Part shown: positions 1 to 5,692 of the stretch, piece after piece
Layout of the letters: every line of letters starts with the position of its first letter
How positions within the stretch are numbered: the first letter of the stretch is position 1
NCBI GenBank assembly: GCA_016870295.1
Contig: VGBY01000069.1
Location: 1 to 5,692 of the forward strand
DNA from: Actinomycetota bacterium
Lineage (GTDB): Bacteria; Actinomycetota; Acidimicrobiia; Acidimicrobiales; Ilumatobacteraceae
Direction of reading: 5' to 3'
Length of the DNA: 5,692 nt
Notes under the pieces: model-generated
Told to the model about the DNA's origin: nothing
The model's input: the letters and a program-made list of their open reading frames with translations, nothing else
Database searches by the model: none
Made by a program: the position numbers and the translations under genes

Positions 1-1405
1 CGACACCCACTTTGGTGCGCCGCTGGTCGCCCGTCAACACATGAAAGCGTGGCGTGTCGTGGCTGTCGAGAATCAGCCACGAGCGCAACACGGCGTCGAA
101 CGGAACTCCCGCCGTGAACGCCTTCATCGCTGCCACCATCGACACGCCGTCACGCTTCGGCACACCAAAGCCTGATCCGAGGAACGACTGCGGAAACTCG
201 GGCGGTAACTGCTCGCCGCGTAGCCACGCCCAGACGGGTCGGGTGAACGCCGAATATGCCATCACCCCGTGCCATCCACCGGCCGCCAAATCAGCGCGGC
301 CGTCCTGAAAGTGCTCACCGACCACGTACGACTCGGCCTTCTCGTCGCGACACGCGGCAACGAACTCCGTCGACACTTCGTGCGATACATCGTGATCGGC
401 GCGACGCGCCATCATGTTGGCGACATCGATACGCCAACCGTCGAGCCCGTTCTCGCCACGCAACCAACGCTTGGCGATTGCGTCATGATGGCGGTACACC
501 ACCTCACGCAAGCCGTTGCTGGCGAAGTTCAACTTGATCAGTGAGCCGACCCCCAACCACGTTGCCGGGCGCTCGACGCCATCACTGCCGCGCTCGAAGT
601 AGAAATACTCACGTTCCTTTGCCGCCGAACCGCTCGTCGCCTGCGCGTACCACGGGTGCGCCACGCCGCAATGGTTGAGCGTGAGATCACCCAGCACGCG
701 CATGTTCCAAGCGTGTGCCTGTTTGTTCAGTGCCTCGAGTGCCTCGTTGCCGCCGAGTAGCGGGTCGACCTCATCGAAGGTGGCGGCGTCGTATCGGTGG
801 GCACTTCTCGCCGTAAAGAACGGCGTGAGGTACACCACATCCGCACCGAGCCTCGCCACGTGGTCGAGATGTTCGGCGGCGCCATAGAAGTCGCCGCCGA
901 ATACTTCGCTGCTCCAGTCGGGGCCCTGCGGCAATTCGCTCCACGCGCGTCGGCGCGCCCAGGATGGCAAGGCAACGTCGAGTTCGCTCGTTGCAAAGCG
1001 GTCAGGGAAGATCTGATACACCACCGAACGCACCGGCCACTGCGGATACGGCACATCGACCCGCAACACGAAATCGTCGGCATCGGGGGTGTCGTGGGTG
1101 TGGATACCCGTCGCGTTGAGCCACTTGTCGGGGTTGTCCCGCGACACCAACAAGAAGCGATACGAGACGAGCGGATTCGTGAGCGGTACGGCGAACGTCC
1201 ACCATGATTCACGCGCCGCACAGTGTTCGTGTGTCATCGGCAAACAGGACTGCTCACCGTCGTGGGTATAACGAACGGCGACTGCATCGATTGCCGCTGC
1301 GTGCGGCACCCGCAGTCGAACTCGTGCTGAACCACCCAGTCGCCAATCGAGCCGTTCGACGTACATAGCCGAGCCGTCGTGGTGCGGTGTCGACAAGAGG
1401 CTCAT
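1..1405 (-). CDS. GH13 alpha-glucan hydrolase (cyclomaltodextrinase / neopullulanase / maltodextrin glucosidase-like), 3' end missing
   Basis: This enzyme probably hydrolyses alpha-glucosidic bonds in imported maltodextrins in the cytoplasm. The first 468 residues are present and the C-terminus lies beyond the left edge. I read it from the reverse complement. Residues about 1-120 look like a beta-rich N-terminal domain (CBM34-like, inferred). The catalytic barrel starts near VYQIFPDRF (129-137), followed by GGDFYG (170-175) and HRYD (203-206). All four GH13 signatures are visible: DLTLNH (240-245), GWRIDVAN (323-330, nucleophile Asp327, Arg325), VVGEHF (361-366, acid/base Glu364) and SHDTPRF (448-454, Asp450). 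The catalytic triad is therefore intact. No signal peptide or early hydrophobic segment is seen. The ATG at 1403-1405 overlaps the malG stop as ATGA; GGTGAAGGG abuts it, an unusually close ribosome site that fits translational coupling. Substrate and exact subfamily cannot be fixed from sequence alone. Confidence 0.93.
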   Translation of the reverse strand, partial: MSLLSTPHHDGSAMYVERLDWRLGGSARVRLRVPHAAAIDAVAVRYTHDGEQSCLPMTHEHCAARESWWTFAVPLTNPLVSYRFLLVSRDNPDKWLNATGIHTHDTPDADDFVLRVDVPYPQWPVRSVVYQIFPDRFATSELDVALPSWARRRAWSELPQGPDWSSEVFGGDFYGAAEHLDHVARLGADVVYLTPFFTARSAHRYDAATFDEVDPLLGGNEALEALNKQAHAWNMRVLGDLTLNHCGVAHPWYAQATSGSAAKEREYFYFERGSDGVERPATWLGVGSLIKLNFASNGLREVVYRHHDAIAKRWLRGENGLDGWRIDVANMMARRADHDVSHEVSTEFVAACRDEKAESYVVGEHFQDGRADLAAGGWHGVMAYSAFTRPVWAWLRGEQLPPEFPQSFLGSGFGVPKRDGVSMVAAMKAFTAGVPFDAVLRSWLILDSHDTPRFHVLTGDQRRTKVGV

Positions 1406-2274
1406 CCCTTCACCGAGCCCTGTGTGAGACCGGAGATGATGTACTTCTGCACGAAGATGAACCCGATGATCGCCGGGATCTGCGCGATCAAGACACCGGC
1501 GGCAAACGAGCCCCAGTTCTCTTCGAAGTTGGTGCTGATGTAACTCTGCAGTCCGAGCGGCAAGGTGAAGTTGTCGACCGTCTCGAGCAACACGCTCGCC
1601 GTGATGAACTCGTTCAGGGTGCCGACGAAGGCAAACATGCCCACCACCGACAGCACCGGCACAGCAAGTGGAAGGATGACACCCCAGAAGATCTGTGCGG
1701 GCGTCGCACCGTCGACGCGCGCCGATTCGTCGAGTTCGCTCGGGATCGAGTCAAAGAAGCCCTTCATCAGCCAGAGGTTCACGCTCATTGCACCGGACAG
1801 ATACACGAGCAGCAGTGCCGTCAACTTGTTCAGCCCGAGCGCCGGTATCACTTCCCCGGTGCGCAGCACGATGAGATAGATCGCGACCAGGTTCAACAAG
1901 CCGGGGAACATCTGGATCAACAACAAAAAGAGCATGCCCATGCGTCGTCCGCGAAAACGGAATCGACTGAAGGCGTATGCCGACAAAGCCCCAATGAACA
2001 CCGTGAAGAACGCGTTCAGCACGGCGATGATCACCGAAGCGCGGAACCACCGCACGAAGAACACCTCCGCGCCACCTTCCTTCTGCACGAACAAGCCCTT
2101 GAAGTTCTCCAGCGTGAAACTGCGCGGAATCAGACTCGTGCCCGACAACGTCTGGTCGCCGTTGAATGCCGCCGTCACCACGTACAACGGCGGAAACACG
2201 GCGAGCACGACCGCAATCCAGAGAATCGTATGACGCCACCAGTCGTCGCCTTTGCGCCGTGTCGGGTCGCTCAT
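1402..2274 (-). CDS. malG: Maltose/maltodextrin ABC transporter permease, MalG type
   Basis: This is one of two membrane subunits forming the sugar channel of a carbohydrate importer. It has 290 residues, close to the usual MalG size. Hydrophobic segments lie at about 16-36, 78-103, 113-136, 153-170, 197-217 and 256-277, matching the six-helix MalG topology. The cytoplasmic EAA loop, which docks on the ATPase, is clear: ESARVDGA at 183-190, then the conserved ILPLAVP near 200-206. The C-terminal tail (VQKYIISGLTQGSVKG) is the typical MalG ending, whose last residues reach towards the ATPase in the E. coli complex. The start is ATG at 2272-2274, overlapping the malF stop (ATGA). A good Shine-Dalgarno, GGAG at 2283-2286, sits 8 bases upstream within the end of malF. 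The partner is MalF; the neighbouring binding protein and GH13 enzyme support an alpha-glucan substrate. Confidence 0.95.
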   Translation of the reverse strand: MSDPTRRKGDDWWRHTILWIAVVLAVFPPLYVVTAAFNGDQTLSGTSLIPRSFTLENFKGLFVQKEGGAEVFFVRWFRASVIIAVLNAFFTVFIGALSAYAFSRFRFRGRRMGMLFLLLIQMFPGLLNLVAIYLIVLRTGEVIPALGLNKLTALLLVYLSGAMSVNLWLMKGFFDSIPSELDESARVDGATPAQIFWGVILPLAVPVLSVVGMFAFVGTLNEFITASVLLETVDNFTLPLGLQSYISTNFEENWGSFAAGVLIAQIPAIIGFIFVQKYIISGLTQGSVKG

Positions 2275-3896
2275 TTCATGTTCTCCAGTGCCTTCGAACG
2301 CAGGAAGCCACTCGCCGACATCGCGGCAACGATGAAGAAGATGTAGATCGAAATCGCGCTTGCCAAGCCATAGTCCTGACCTTTGCCGGCTTCGAACGCC
2401 AACTTGTAGGTGTAGGAGATGAGGATGTCGGTTGCACCGGCAACCGATTGATCATCCGACGATGGTCCGCCGCCAGTCAACAAGAACACGTTGTTGAAGT
2501 TGTTGAAGTTGTAGGCGAACGACGCAATCAAGAGCGGCGTCACCACGACGAGGAGGAGGGGCAACGTCACCTTCTTGAATACCTGCCAACGAGTCGCACC
2601 GTCGACCCGCGCCGCCTCCACGAGTTCGGCCGGAATCGCCTGCAACGCACCCATGCACACGAGCAAGAAATACGGCGTGGTCAACCACACCGACACCAGA
2701 ATCACCGAGAGCCTCGCCCACCATGGGTCGAACAACCACGGCGCGTCGAACGGCAGCAACTTGTTGATGAGCCCGTAGTCGTCGTTGAGCAACCCCTTGA
2801 AGACGAGCAACGACAAGAACCCGGGTATCGCATACGGCACCACCAACAGCGAGCGATACATCTTCTTCAAACGGAACTTCGGCTTGTCGAGCAATTTGGC
2901 GAGGAAGAGCCCGATGGCAAACGAGATGAGCACGGTTGATGCCGCAAACGAAATCGTCCACACGAAGGCCCGCAAAAAGGGTTGTCGCACGAGCGGGTTG
3001 GTGATCACCGCCGTAAAGTTCTCAAAACCAACGTACTCGCGCCACCCCACCACGAGCTCGTCGCCCGACGGGTTCACATACGAACCGCGTCCGTTGTCGC
3101 TGTACTCGACACCAGTGTCGGTCGCGATCAGCATGTCGCGTGCCTCGTCGTATTCAAAGCCGGGCTCCGACTCGTACGCGCCCGAGATTCCTTCAGTTCG
3201 AATCACACCGCCACCGTCAAGGGGCACCTCGAATGCCGCGAGTTCGGCATCCGCCCCGAACAATTCATCGCCGACCAGCGCCGTAAGCCCGGCTGGTGGC
3301 AGCACATCGCCAAACTCATCCACCTGCACGGAGGACGGGTCGATTTCCTCGAGGCCGTTGGCACGCCCGAGGTACGTCTGACCGCTGGTGTCGTCGACGA
3401 GCACCAGCACGAGGGCACCCGATGCGTCGCGGGCTGGCGTCATCATGAAGAATTTCTCGCCCTGCACGACGTTTTGCTCGATGTTGGTGGTAATCGCCTC
3501 AGACTTCGTGAGCACGTGACCCGTTGAGTACTTCTGAAACGCCGTGTTGATCGTGAAAAATATCGGAACGATGAGATACGCAATCAACAACACGCTGCCG
3601 GGCAGGATGAACTTCGCCGGCAACAGCTTGTTTGGCCGCAAATAGATGAAGTCAAAGACCGCCAGAACTGCAGCGGTGCCGAGCGCCCAGGCAAGGCGGT
3701 CTTGCGTAAACAGCACGATGATCGTCCAGCCGACCAGGCCGTTCAACAGGCTGAGCAGCACGACCTTCAGGATCAGACCGCCGACACCCGAGAACAGCGA
3801 GATCAGCCACGCCAACCACGAGGCTCGGTACACGACACCCTTGCCTGACGTCATGTGCAGATTGGTCTCGCGTGGGACATTCATGTTGCGGTGCAC
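2271..3896 (-). CDS. malF: Maltose/maltodextrin ABC transporter permease, MalF type with large extracytoplasmic domain
   Basis: This membrane subunit pairs with MalG. At up to 541 residues it is MalF-sized, much longer than an ordinary sugar permease. Hydrophobic segments lie at about 27-52, 55-64, 71-86 and 96-119. A hydrophilic stretch, about 121-290, corresponds in position to the periplasmic P2 loop of E. coli MalF. The core permease follows, with segments near 310-335, 348-368, 395-418, 446-463 and 511-530. The EAA loop is ELVEAARVDGATRW (424-437) followed by KKVTLPL. FNNFNN (464-469), LLTGGGP (472-478), TDILISYTYKLAFE (489-502) and GQDYGLA (506-512) strongly resemble the E. coli MalF C-terminal region. 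The start is uncertain: the longest frame opens with GTG at 3894-3896, with GAGAG only 3 bases upstream. In-frame ATGs at 3882-3884 and 3852-3854 are alternatives, all before the first membrane helix. Confidence 0.95.
   Translation of the reverse strand: MHRNMNVPRETNLHMTSGKGVVYRASWLAWLISLFSGVGGLILKVVLLSLLNGLVGWTIIVLFTQDRLAWALGTAAVLAVFDFIYLRPNKLLPAKFILPGSVLLIAYLIVPIFFTINTAFQKYSTGHVLTKSEAITTNIEQNVVQGEKFFMMTPARDASGALVLVLVDDTSGQTYLGRANGLEEIDPSSVQVDEFGDVLPPAGLTALVGDELFGADAELAAFEVPLDGGGVIRTEGISGAYESEPGFEYDEARDMLIATDTGVEYSDNGRGSYVNPSGDELVVGWREYVGFENFTAVITNPLVRQPFLRAFVWTISFAASTVLISFAIGLFLAKLLDKPKFRLKKMYRSLLVVPYAIPGFLSLLVFKGLLNDDYGLINKLLPFDAPWLFDPWWARLSVILVSVWLTTPYFLLVCMGALQAIPAELVEAARVDGATRWQVFKKVTLPLLLVVVTPLLIASFAYNFNNFNNVFLLTGGGPSSDDQSVAGATDILISYTYKLAFEAGKGQDYGLASAISIYIFFIVAAMSASGFLRSKALENMK
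2281..2286 (-). promoter_or_regulatory. Shine-Dalgarno site of malG inside malF
   Basis: GGAGAA in the last codons of malF puts GGAG 8 bases before the malG ATG at 2272-2274. The malF stop TGA shares bases with that ATG, so malG can be started both by re-initiation and by direct loading. This fits roughly equal production of the two membrane subunits. Confidence 0.6.
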
Positions 3897-3915
3897 TTAC
3901 TCTCGCACAACGAAA

Positions 3916-3947
3916 CGGGGCGGGGGCTGGTGACAGCCCCCGCCCCG
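3916..3947 (-). terminator. Perfect 13-bp GC-rich stem-loop between malE and malF (attenuator or mRNA-stabilising hairpin)
   Basis: Arms 3916-3928 and 3935-3947 are perfect reverse complements of 13 bases, almost all G-C pairs, around a 6-base loop (3929-3934). On the minus strand the stem is followed by TTTCGTTG, a short and interrupted T-run. It starts 23 bases after the malE stop and ends 19 bases before the malF GTG. Because malF, malG and the GH13 gene follow on the same strand, it more likely causes partial termination or protects the malE 3' end than fully ends transcription. Intercistronic hairpins with this role are known after malE in E. coli. Confidence 0.65.
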
Positions 3948-3954
3948 CTCGTTG

Positions 3955-3969
3955 CGAGTTAAGAACTCG
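3955..3969 (-). other. Small inverted repeat abutting the malE stop codon
   Basis: CGAGTT (3955-3960) and AACTCG (3964-3969) are perfect 6-base arms around a 3-base loop, immediately after the malE stop codon at 3970-3972. The 4-base pair CTCG (3948-3951) with CGAG (3955-3958) would use some of the same bases, so the two small hairpins are mutually exclusive. It sits just before the large 13-bp stem and could stack with it or tune ribosome release. Short repeats like this also occur by chance. Confidence 0.35.
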
Positions 3970-5193
3970 TCAGCCGATCTTGGCCTTGATGTTCTTTCCG
4001 GCAGTGCGGAACGCTGTCTTCGCCGACGTTGCATCTGCTCCCTTGAACACGTTGGTCCATGCGGTGCCGAGATCGCCCCACACGGAGCTCATCTCAGGGA
4101 TGTTCGGCATCGGCACGCCGCCCTTGCCGGCGGCTGCGAACTCCTTCAGCAGGCGATCATCGATCTTGGCAGCCGAGTCGGTGTTGGCCGGTGCGCGACC
4201 ATTCTCCGACGAAAGCTGTGTCTGCGCGCCAGCCGACAACATGTAGCTGCCGACGAGATCGCGAGCCTGGCTCTCCACGCCGTGGCTCTTGGCGAACTTG
4301 GTCACCATGAACCCCTGCACGCCGAGGAACGGCACCGAGTCACACTTGTTCTTCGGCATCTGGACGATCTTGACCTTCAGGCCGCTCTTATCGAGCGTGT
4401 CCTTTTCCCACGGACCGGTCACCCAGAACGCAGCCTTGCCAGCAAGGAAGGCGTTCTTGGCGATGCCGTAGTCGACCTTCGACGAAAGCAGACCGCTCTT
4501 GTTCCACGAGTCAACGTCGCCCGCGTTGGCGAGCAACTTCGCGTTGCCGACACCGACGTCGTTCGGGTTCAGGTTGCCCTTGGCGTCCTTACCGAACACG
4601 TAGCCACAGAGGCCCGAGAACAGCGGATAGTTGTGGTACGCGTCGCCACCAGGAATCACGAGACCGAAGTTGCCCGCGGCCTTCTTCTGGAATGCGGTTG
4701 CCTGAGACACCATGTCCGCGAACGAGGTGGGCACCTTGGCCACCTTGGTGTTCACGACGAGTCCGACGTTCTCGAGCGCCACTGGTGCACCGTAGAGCAC
4801 CTTGTTGCCTTTGGCATTGGCGTATGAGAACGCATCAAGCGCGTACGACGGAATCTTGGCTGACGCAGACTTGGACACGGTCAACGGAATGACCGAACCA
4901 TTGGCCGCAAGTTCGCCGACCCAGTCGTGTGCTCCGACGATCACGTCGGGCGCCGTTGCGACGTCGACGGTCTTCAGGTCGTCGCGAATCTTGCCGAAGT
5001 CCTTTTGGACCACGGTGACCGTGACGCCGTTCTTCTTGCCCCATACGCCGGCAACCTTCTCGACGGACGCTTTGCGGTCGGCGTCGGCCCAGATGCGCAG
5101 CGTTGCTGCGGCACCCGATGTGGTCGGCATCGACAGCGCAGCGAGCGCCGCAACGGTGAGCCCGGCGACGAGCTTTGCTACTTGCTTTTTCAT
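3970..5193 (-). CDS. malE: Maltose/maltodextrin-binding protein, MalE-like extracytoplasmic solute-binding protein
   Basis: This protein should capture malto-oligosaccharides outside the membrane and deliver them to MalF/MalG. It has 407 residues from the chosen start. Residues 1-30 form a Sec signal peptide: MKKQVAK, a hydrophobic core (LVAGLTVAALAALSM), then a small-residue AAA region just before TLRIWAD. There is no cysteine there, so it is not a lipoprotein. Segments resembling E. coli MalE occur in order: APDVIVGAHDWVGE (81-94), YGIAKNAFLAGKAAFWVTGPWE (242-263 region) and PMPNIPEMSSVW (361-372). Cys196 and Cys284 are the only cysteines. The ATG at 5191-5193 is chosen because GGGGAG lies 9 bases upstream and the signal peptide begins there; an in-frame start at 5235 would add 14 residues ahead of it. 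A stem-loop follows the gene before malF. The ligand is inferred from family and neighbours, so another glucan is possible. Confidence 0.94.
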   Translation of the reverse strand: MKKQVAKLVAGLTVAALAALSMPTTSGAAATLRIWADADRKASVEKVAGVWGKKNGVTVTVVQKDFGKIRDDLKTVDVATAPDVIVGAHDWVGELAANGSVIPLTVSKSASAKIPSYALDAFSYANAKGNKVLYGAPVALENVGLVVNTKVAKVPTSFADMVSQATAFQKKAAGNFGLVIPGGDAYHNYPLFSGLCGYVFGKDAKGNLNPNDVGVGNAKLLANAGDVDSWNKSGLLSSKVDYGIAKNAFLAGKAAFWVTGPWEKDTLDKSGLKVKIVQMPKNKCDSVPFLGVQGFMVTKFAKSHGVESQARDLVGSYMLSAGAQTQLSSENGRAPANTDSAAKIDDRLLKEFAAAGKGGVPMPNIPEMSSVWGDLGTAWTNVFKGADATSAKTAFRTAGKNIKAKIG

Positions 5194-5351
5194 TGAGTGA
5201 TTCTCCCCTTGTTGCGAACCGAGGTTTCGGCTCATTGACGAGTGAGACTAGCCCCGGTTGACGGTAGTCATACCACGAAGCGAACAGAAAATAAACGCTT
5301 GGTTAGCACCGATCCATCGGGTAGCGCCCGGGTCGAGTACGAGCGGGGCAA
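5194..5351 (-). promoter_or_regulatory. Intergenic region upstream of malE: candidate promoter and operator
   Basis: This 158-base non-coding gap is more AT-rich than its surroundings and should drive the mal operon. On the minus strand a possible promoter has TTTATT (5290-5295) and TATGAC (5267-5272) separated by 17 bases; the -10 match is moderate and the -35 weak. A second possibility uses TATGAC as a -35 with TAGTCT (5245-5250) as -10, 16 bases apart. A short inverted repeat, GGTA-TGAC-TACC (5263-5274), overlaps the first -10. AAGCGTTT (5293-5300) resembles the central part of LacI-family operators, which often control actinobacterial maltose operons, but its flanks are not symmetrical. 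No convincing terminator with a T-run is seen for the upstream opp-type gene. No regulator gene is present in the window. Confidence 0.4.
5203..5208 (-). promoter_or_regulatory. Shine-Dalgarno site of malE
   Basis: GGGGAG, within AAGGGGAGAA on the minus strand, lies 9 bases before the ATG at 5191-5193. It is the strongest ribosome-binding site seen in the window, and it decides the malE start in favour of the signal-peptide methionine over the in-frame start 14 codons upstream. It fits high translation of the binding protein relative to malF, whose site is poor. Confidence 0.75.
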
Positions 5352-5692
5352 CTAGCCGCGAGGGTGATGGCAGGCCACGAACTGGCCTGGGCTCACTTCA
5401 CGCAACTGCGGCTCCTCAGCAGCGCACTTCTCGGTCGCGGCCGGGCACCGTGTGCGGAATCGGCAGCCAGACGGTGGGTTCGTCGGCGACGGTGGTTCAC
5501 CTTCCAAGATTGCGCGACGGCGGCCGACCGTCGGATCCGGAATCGGCACGGCCGACACCAACGCATGGGTGTAATGGTGGGCCGGTGATGACGCGAGTCT
5601 CTCTGGTGGCGCGACCTCGCAGACCTTTCCGAGGTACATCACATACACGCAGTCACTGATTGCACGCACGACCGCCAGGTCGTGCGAGATGA
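5352..5692 (-). CDS. Oligopeptide/dipeptide ABC transporter ATP-binding protein, C-terminal end (5' part outside window)
   Basis: Only the last 112 residues are present. They read in from the right edge with ISHDLAVV, the H-loop region of an ABC ATPase, followed by a segment with YLGKVCEVAP. The oligopeptide-transporter C-terminal extension follows: HHYTHALVSAVPIPDP, GEPPSPTNPPSGC, RFRTRCP, then a final VACHHPRG before the TAG stop. This is the OppD/OppF/DppD/DppF architecture. Cysteines in C-x5-C-x6-C spacing plus a late Cys match the conserved cluster of this extension, reported to bind an Fe-S cluster in some OppD homologues. The Walker A, Walker B and signature motifs lie outside the window. 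Because the extension is shared, I cannot choose between the D- and F-type subunit. It is likely the last gene of a peptide-import operon, separate from the mal genes although on the same strand. It is not a good candidate for the missing sugar-transport ATPase. Confidence 0.93.
   Translation of the reverse strand, partial: ISHDLAVVRAISDCVYVMYLGKVCEVAPPERLASSPAHHYTHALVSAVPIPDPTVGRRRAILEGEPPSPTNPPSGCRFRTRCPAATEKCAAEEPQLREVSPGQFVACHHPRG

Noticed and set aside
668..670. Cysteine after the invariant NH of GH13 motif I, as a possible unusual substitution
   Set aside because: NHCG at this position is familiar from neopullulanase/maltogenic amylase-type enzymes, so it is not a lesion.
727..1221. 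Minus-strand open frame of about 164 codons within the hydrolase region
   Set aside because: It is out of frame with the GH13 gene, whose catalytic motifs run through this stretch, and its Ser/Arg-rich product has no domain.
1387..2346. Long plus-strand open frame of about 319 codons opposite malG
   Set aside because: It is antisense to a clear MalG gene. Its product is rich in His, Arg, Gln and Glu with no recognisable domain, as expected from the complement of a GC-biased hydrophobic protein.
2491..2508. Tandem 9-base direct repeat (TTGTTGAAG twice)
   Set aside because: It encodes the FNNFNN stretch of MalF, which resembles a conserved segment of E. coli MalF. It is explained by coding constraint and is not a regulatory or mobile repeat.
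2166..2939. Plus-strand open frame of about 257 codons opposite malF/malG
   Set aside because: It spans the junction of two real genes on the other strand and has the same Arg/Glu/His-rich shadow composition.
3952..4827. Plus-strand open frame of about 291 codons opposite malE
   Set aside because: It is antisense to a well-supported binding protein and has low-complexity Arg/His/Val/Leu composition. It has no motif and starts inside the malE-malF spacer hairpin region.
5194..5235. Longer malE start adding 14 residues
   Set aside because: The extension would place polar residues before the signal peptide and would include the strong ribosome-binding site as coding sequence.
5309..5320. CCGATCCATCGG inverted repeat as terminator of the opp-type gene
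   Set aside because: The stem is only 4-5 bp and no T-run follows immediately, so it cannot be supported as a terminator.

Overview
All genes supported in this window lie on the minus strand. The core is a compact maltose/maltodextrin uptake and breakdown operon. In transcription order (high to low coordinate) it holds a MalE-type sugar-binding protein (3970-5193), a MalF-type permease (2271-3896), a MalG-type permease (1402-2274) and a GH13 alpha-glucan hydrolase (1-1405, running off the left edge). The right edge (5352-5692) holds the C-terminal end of an oligopeptide/dipeptide-type ABC transporter ATPase, the tail of a separate upstream gene cluster.

The genes form one pathway. The secreted binding protein captures malto-oligosaccharides, and the MalF/MalG pair carries them across the membrane. 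The hydrolase lacks any visible signal peptide, so it probably cleaves the imported oligosaccharide in the cytoplasm. No MalK-type ATPase is seen. It may lie beyond the left edge or be a shared ATPase encoded elsewhere. malF/malG and malG/GH13 each share a 4-base ATGA overlap, so they are probably translationally coupled. malE is separated from malF by 73 bases containing a perfect 13-bp GC-rich stem-loop. This is a common arrangement for making the binding protein in excess of the membrane subunits.

The 158-base gap between the opp-type gene and malE is the only sizeable non-coding stretch. It holds an AT-rich candidate promoter, a possible LacI-family half-site and a clear Shine-Dalgarno sequence before malE.

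The DNA is GC-rich (roughly 60% by eye) with a strong C/G third-position bias. Gene content and protein style fit a high-GC bacterium, perhaps an actinobacterium such as an aquatic Acidimicrobiia lineage, but this assignment is weak. The binding protein lacks a lipobox cysteine, which would be unusual for a monoderm. No RNA genes, mobile elements, CRISPR arrays or attachment sites were seen. I see no evidence of a novel system; the points worth a second look are regulatory and structural details of the mal operon.
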